DNA of 64,000 nt. Source: an uncultured Lentisphaeria bacterium (GTDB taxonomy: Bacteria > Verrucomicrobiota > Lentisphaeria > Victivallales > UBA1829). This document shows, piece after piece, positions 63,798 to 64,000 of this stretch (its first letter is position 1; every line of letters starts with the position of its first letter). The position numbers and the translations under genes were made by a program. The stretch lies in the NCBI GenBank assembly GCA_949282305.1, contig CASDPB010000027.1:1-64000 (forward strand), in the 5' to 3' direction. The notes below the pieces were generated by a model. That model had not been told where the DNA came from. It worked only from the letters and a program-made list of their open reading frames with translations, and searched no databases.

Positions 63798-64000
63798 CTT
63801 CAATCCTTTCTGCCAACCTTTCGAGTTTTTCCAGCCGTTCCCAAACATCCAGTGCCACCGACGGCCCAAGAACACGGTCAAGAAGAAGCGTGATTGCCTT
63901 AACATCCCCCGAAAGAGCCTTTTCTTTCAGAACGTCAATCAGGGCGCGCATATCCTTTGGTGATACGCAATTGTAAAGCTCTTTACGCAAGCTGGCTACA
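63772..64000 (-). CDS. DUF5681/terminase-small-subunit-like protein, partial
   Basis: The frame is open to the right edge, so the N-terminus is missing. The visible 75 residues, LYNCVSPKDMRALIDVLKEK, ALSGDVKAITLLLDRVLGPS and a helical end, match the C-terminal pattern of small phage DNA-packaging or DUF5681-type proteins. A TTG at 63990 is inside the reading frame and need not be the start. It is the most upstream phage gene seen. Confidence 0.55.
   Translation of the reverse strand, partial: VASLRKELYNCVSPKDMRALIDVLKEKALSGDVKAITLLLDRVLGPSVALDVWERLEKLERLAERIEDAEQDKTS

Overview
The window looks like a chromosomal segment of an anaerobic, gut-type member of the Lentisphaerae (Victivallis-like). 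This is inferred from gene content, not from a marker gene: many secreted DUF4838-type glycan enzymes, prepilin-like proteins with the H-X9-DG signature, a 2-hydroxyacyl-CoA dehydratase/activator fusion, and long operons of moderately GC-rich genes. No rRNA gene is present. The last 9.5 kb is more AT-rich and phage-derived.

Layout. 1-1.7 kb: debris, namely a tRNA-3'-end-like scrap, an integrase N-terminal remnant and a frameshifted glycoside-hydrolase remnant. 1.7-6.7 kb (minus): tight operon ychF, murJ, nitroreductase, unknown gene, chloramphenicol-acetyltransferase-like gene. 6.9-10.5 kb: murD, an S24-type repressor-like gene, class II aldolase. 10.7-16.4 kb (minus): carbohydrate cassette 1 (GntR regulator, pilin-like protein, 1190-residue LamG/hydrolase). 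16.5-21.6 kb: redox genes (zinc alcohol dehydrogenase, nitroreductase, SDR, Tat-type aldo/keto reductase with two Fe-S motifs) and an exported dehydrogenase-domain fragment. 21.7-24.9 kb: a MurB-Ddl fusion, hisI and a Lys/Ala-rich lipoprotein. 25-28.4 kb: cupin, activator-dehydratase fusion, small exported protein. 28.4-37.9 kb (minus): cassette 2 (LacI regulator, pilin-like protein, three large glycan-related proteins and a small binding protein). 38-47 kb: lipoprotein, MIF-type tautomerase, HxlR regulator and FMN reductases (one with an in-frame UGA), hisG, dapB, tsaC-like gene, glgC, HD hydrolase. 47.1-54.3 kb: cassette 3 (GntR, pilin-like protein, DUF4838 protein), then a frameshifted GH4 gene and a divergent AraC regulator. 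54.5-64 kb: tRNA-Gly and tRNA-Tyr followed by a phage-derived segment with three toxin-antitoxin modules, a structured non-coding interval, a tape-measure gene and a tail-chaperone pair with a programmed -1 frameshift site.

The genes combine cell-wall precursor synthesis (murD, murB-ddl, murJ), small-molecule biosynthesis (hisI, hisG, dapB) and glycogen synthesis (glgC) with three separately regulated carbohydrate cassettes. In each cassette a ligand-sensing regulator is followed directly by a pilin-like H-X9-D protein and then by large glycan-active proteins. This recurring module is the most system-like pattern in the window. The best mechanistic signal is the A AAA AAA slippery site in the tail-chaperone gene. 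Decay is also evident: frameshifts at homopolymers in the left-edge hydrolase, the GH4 gene and one phage gene, and a UGA in an FMN reductase.
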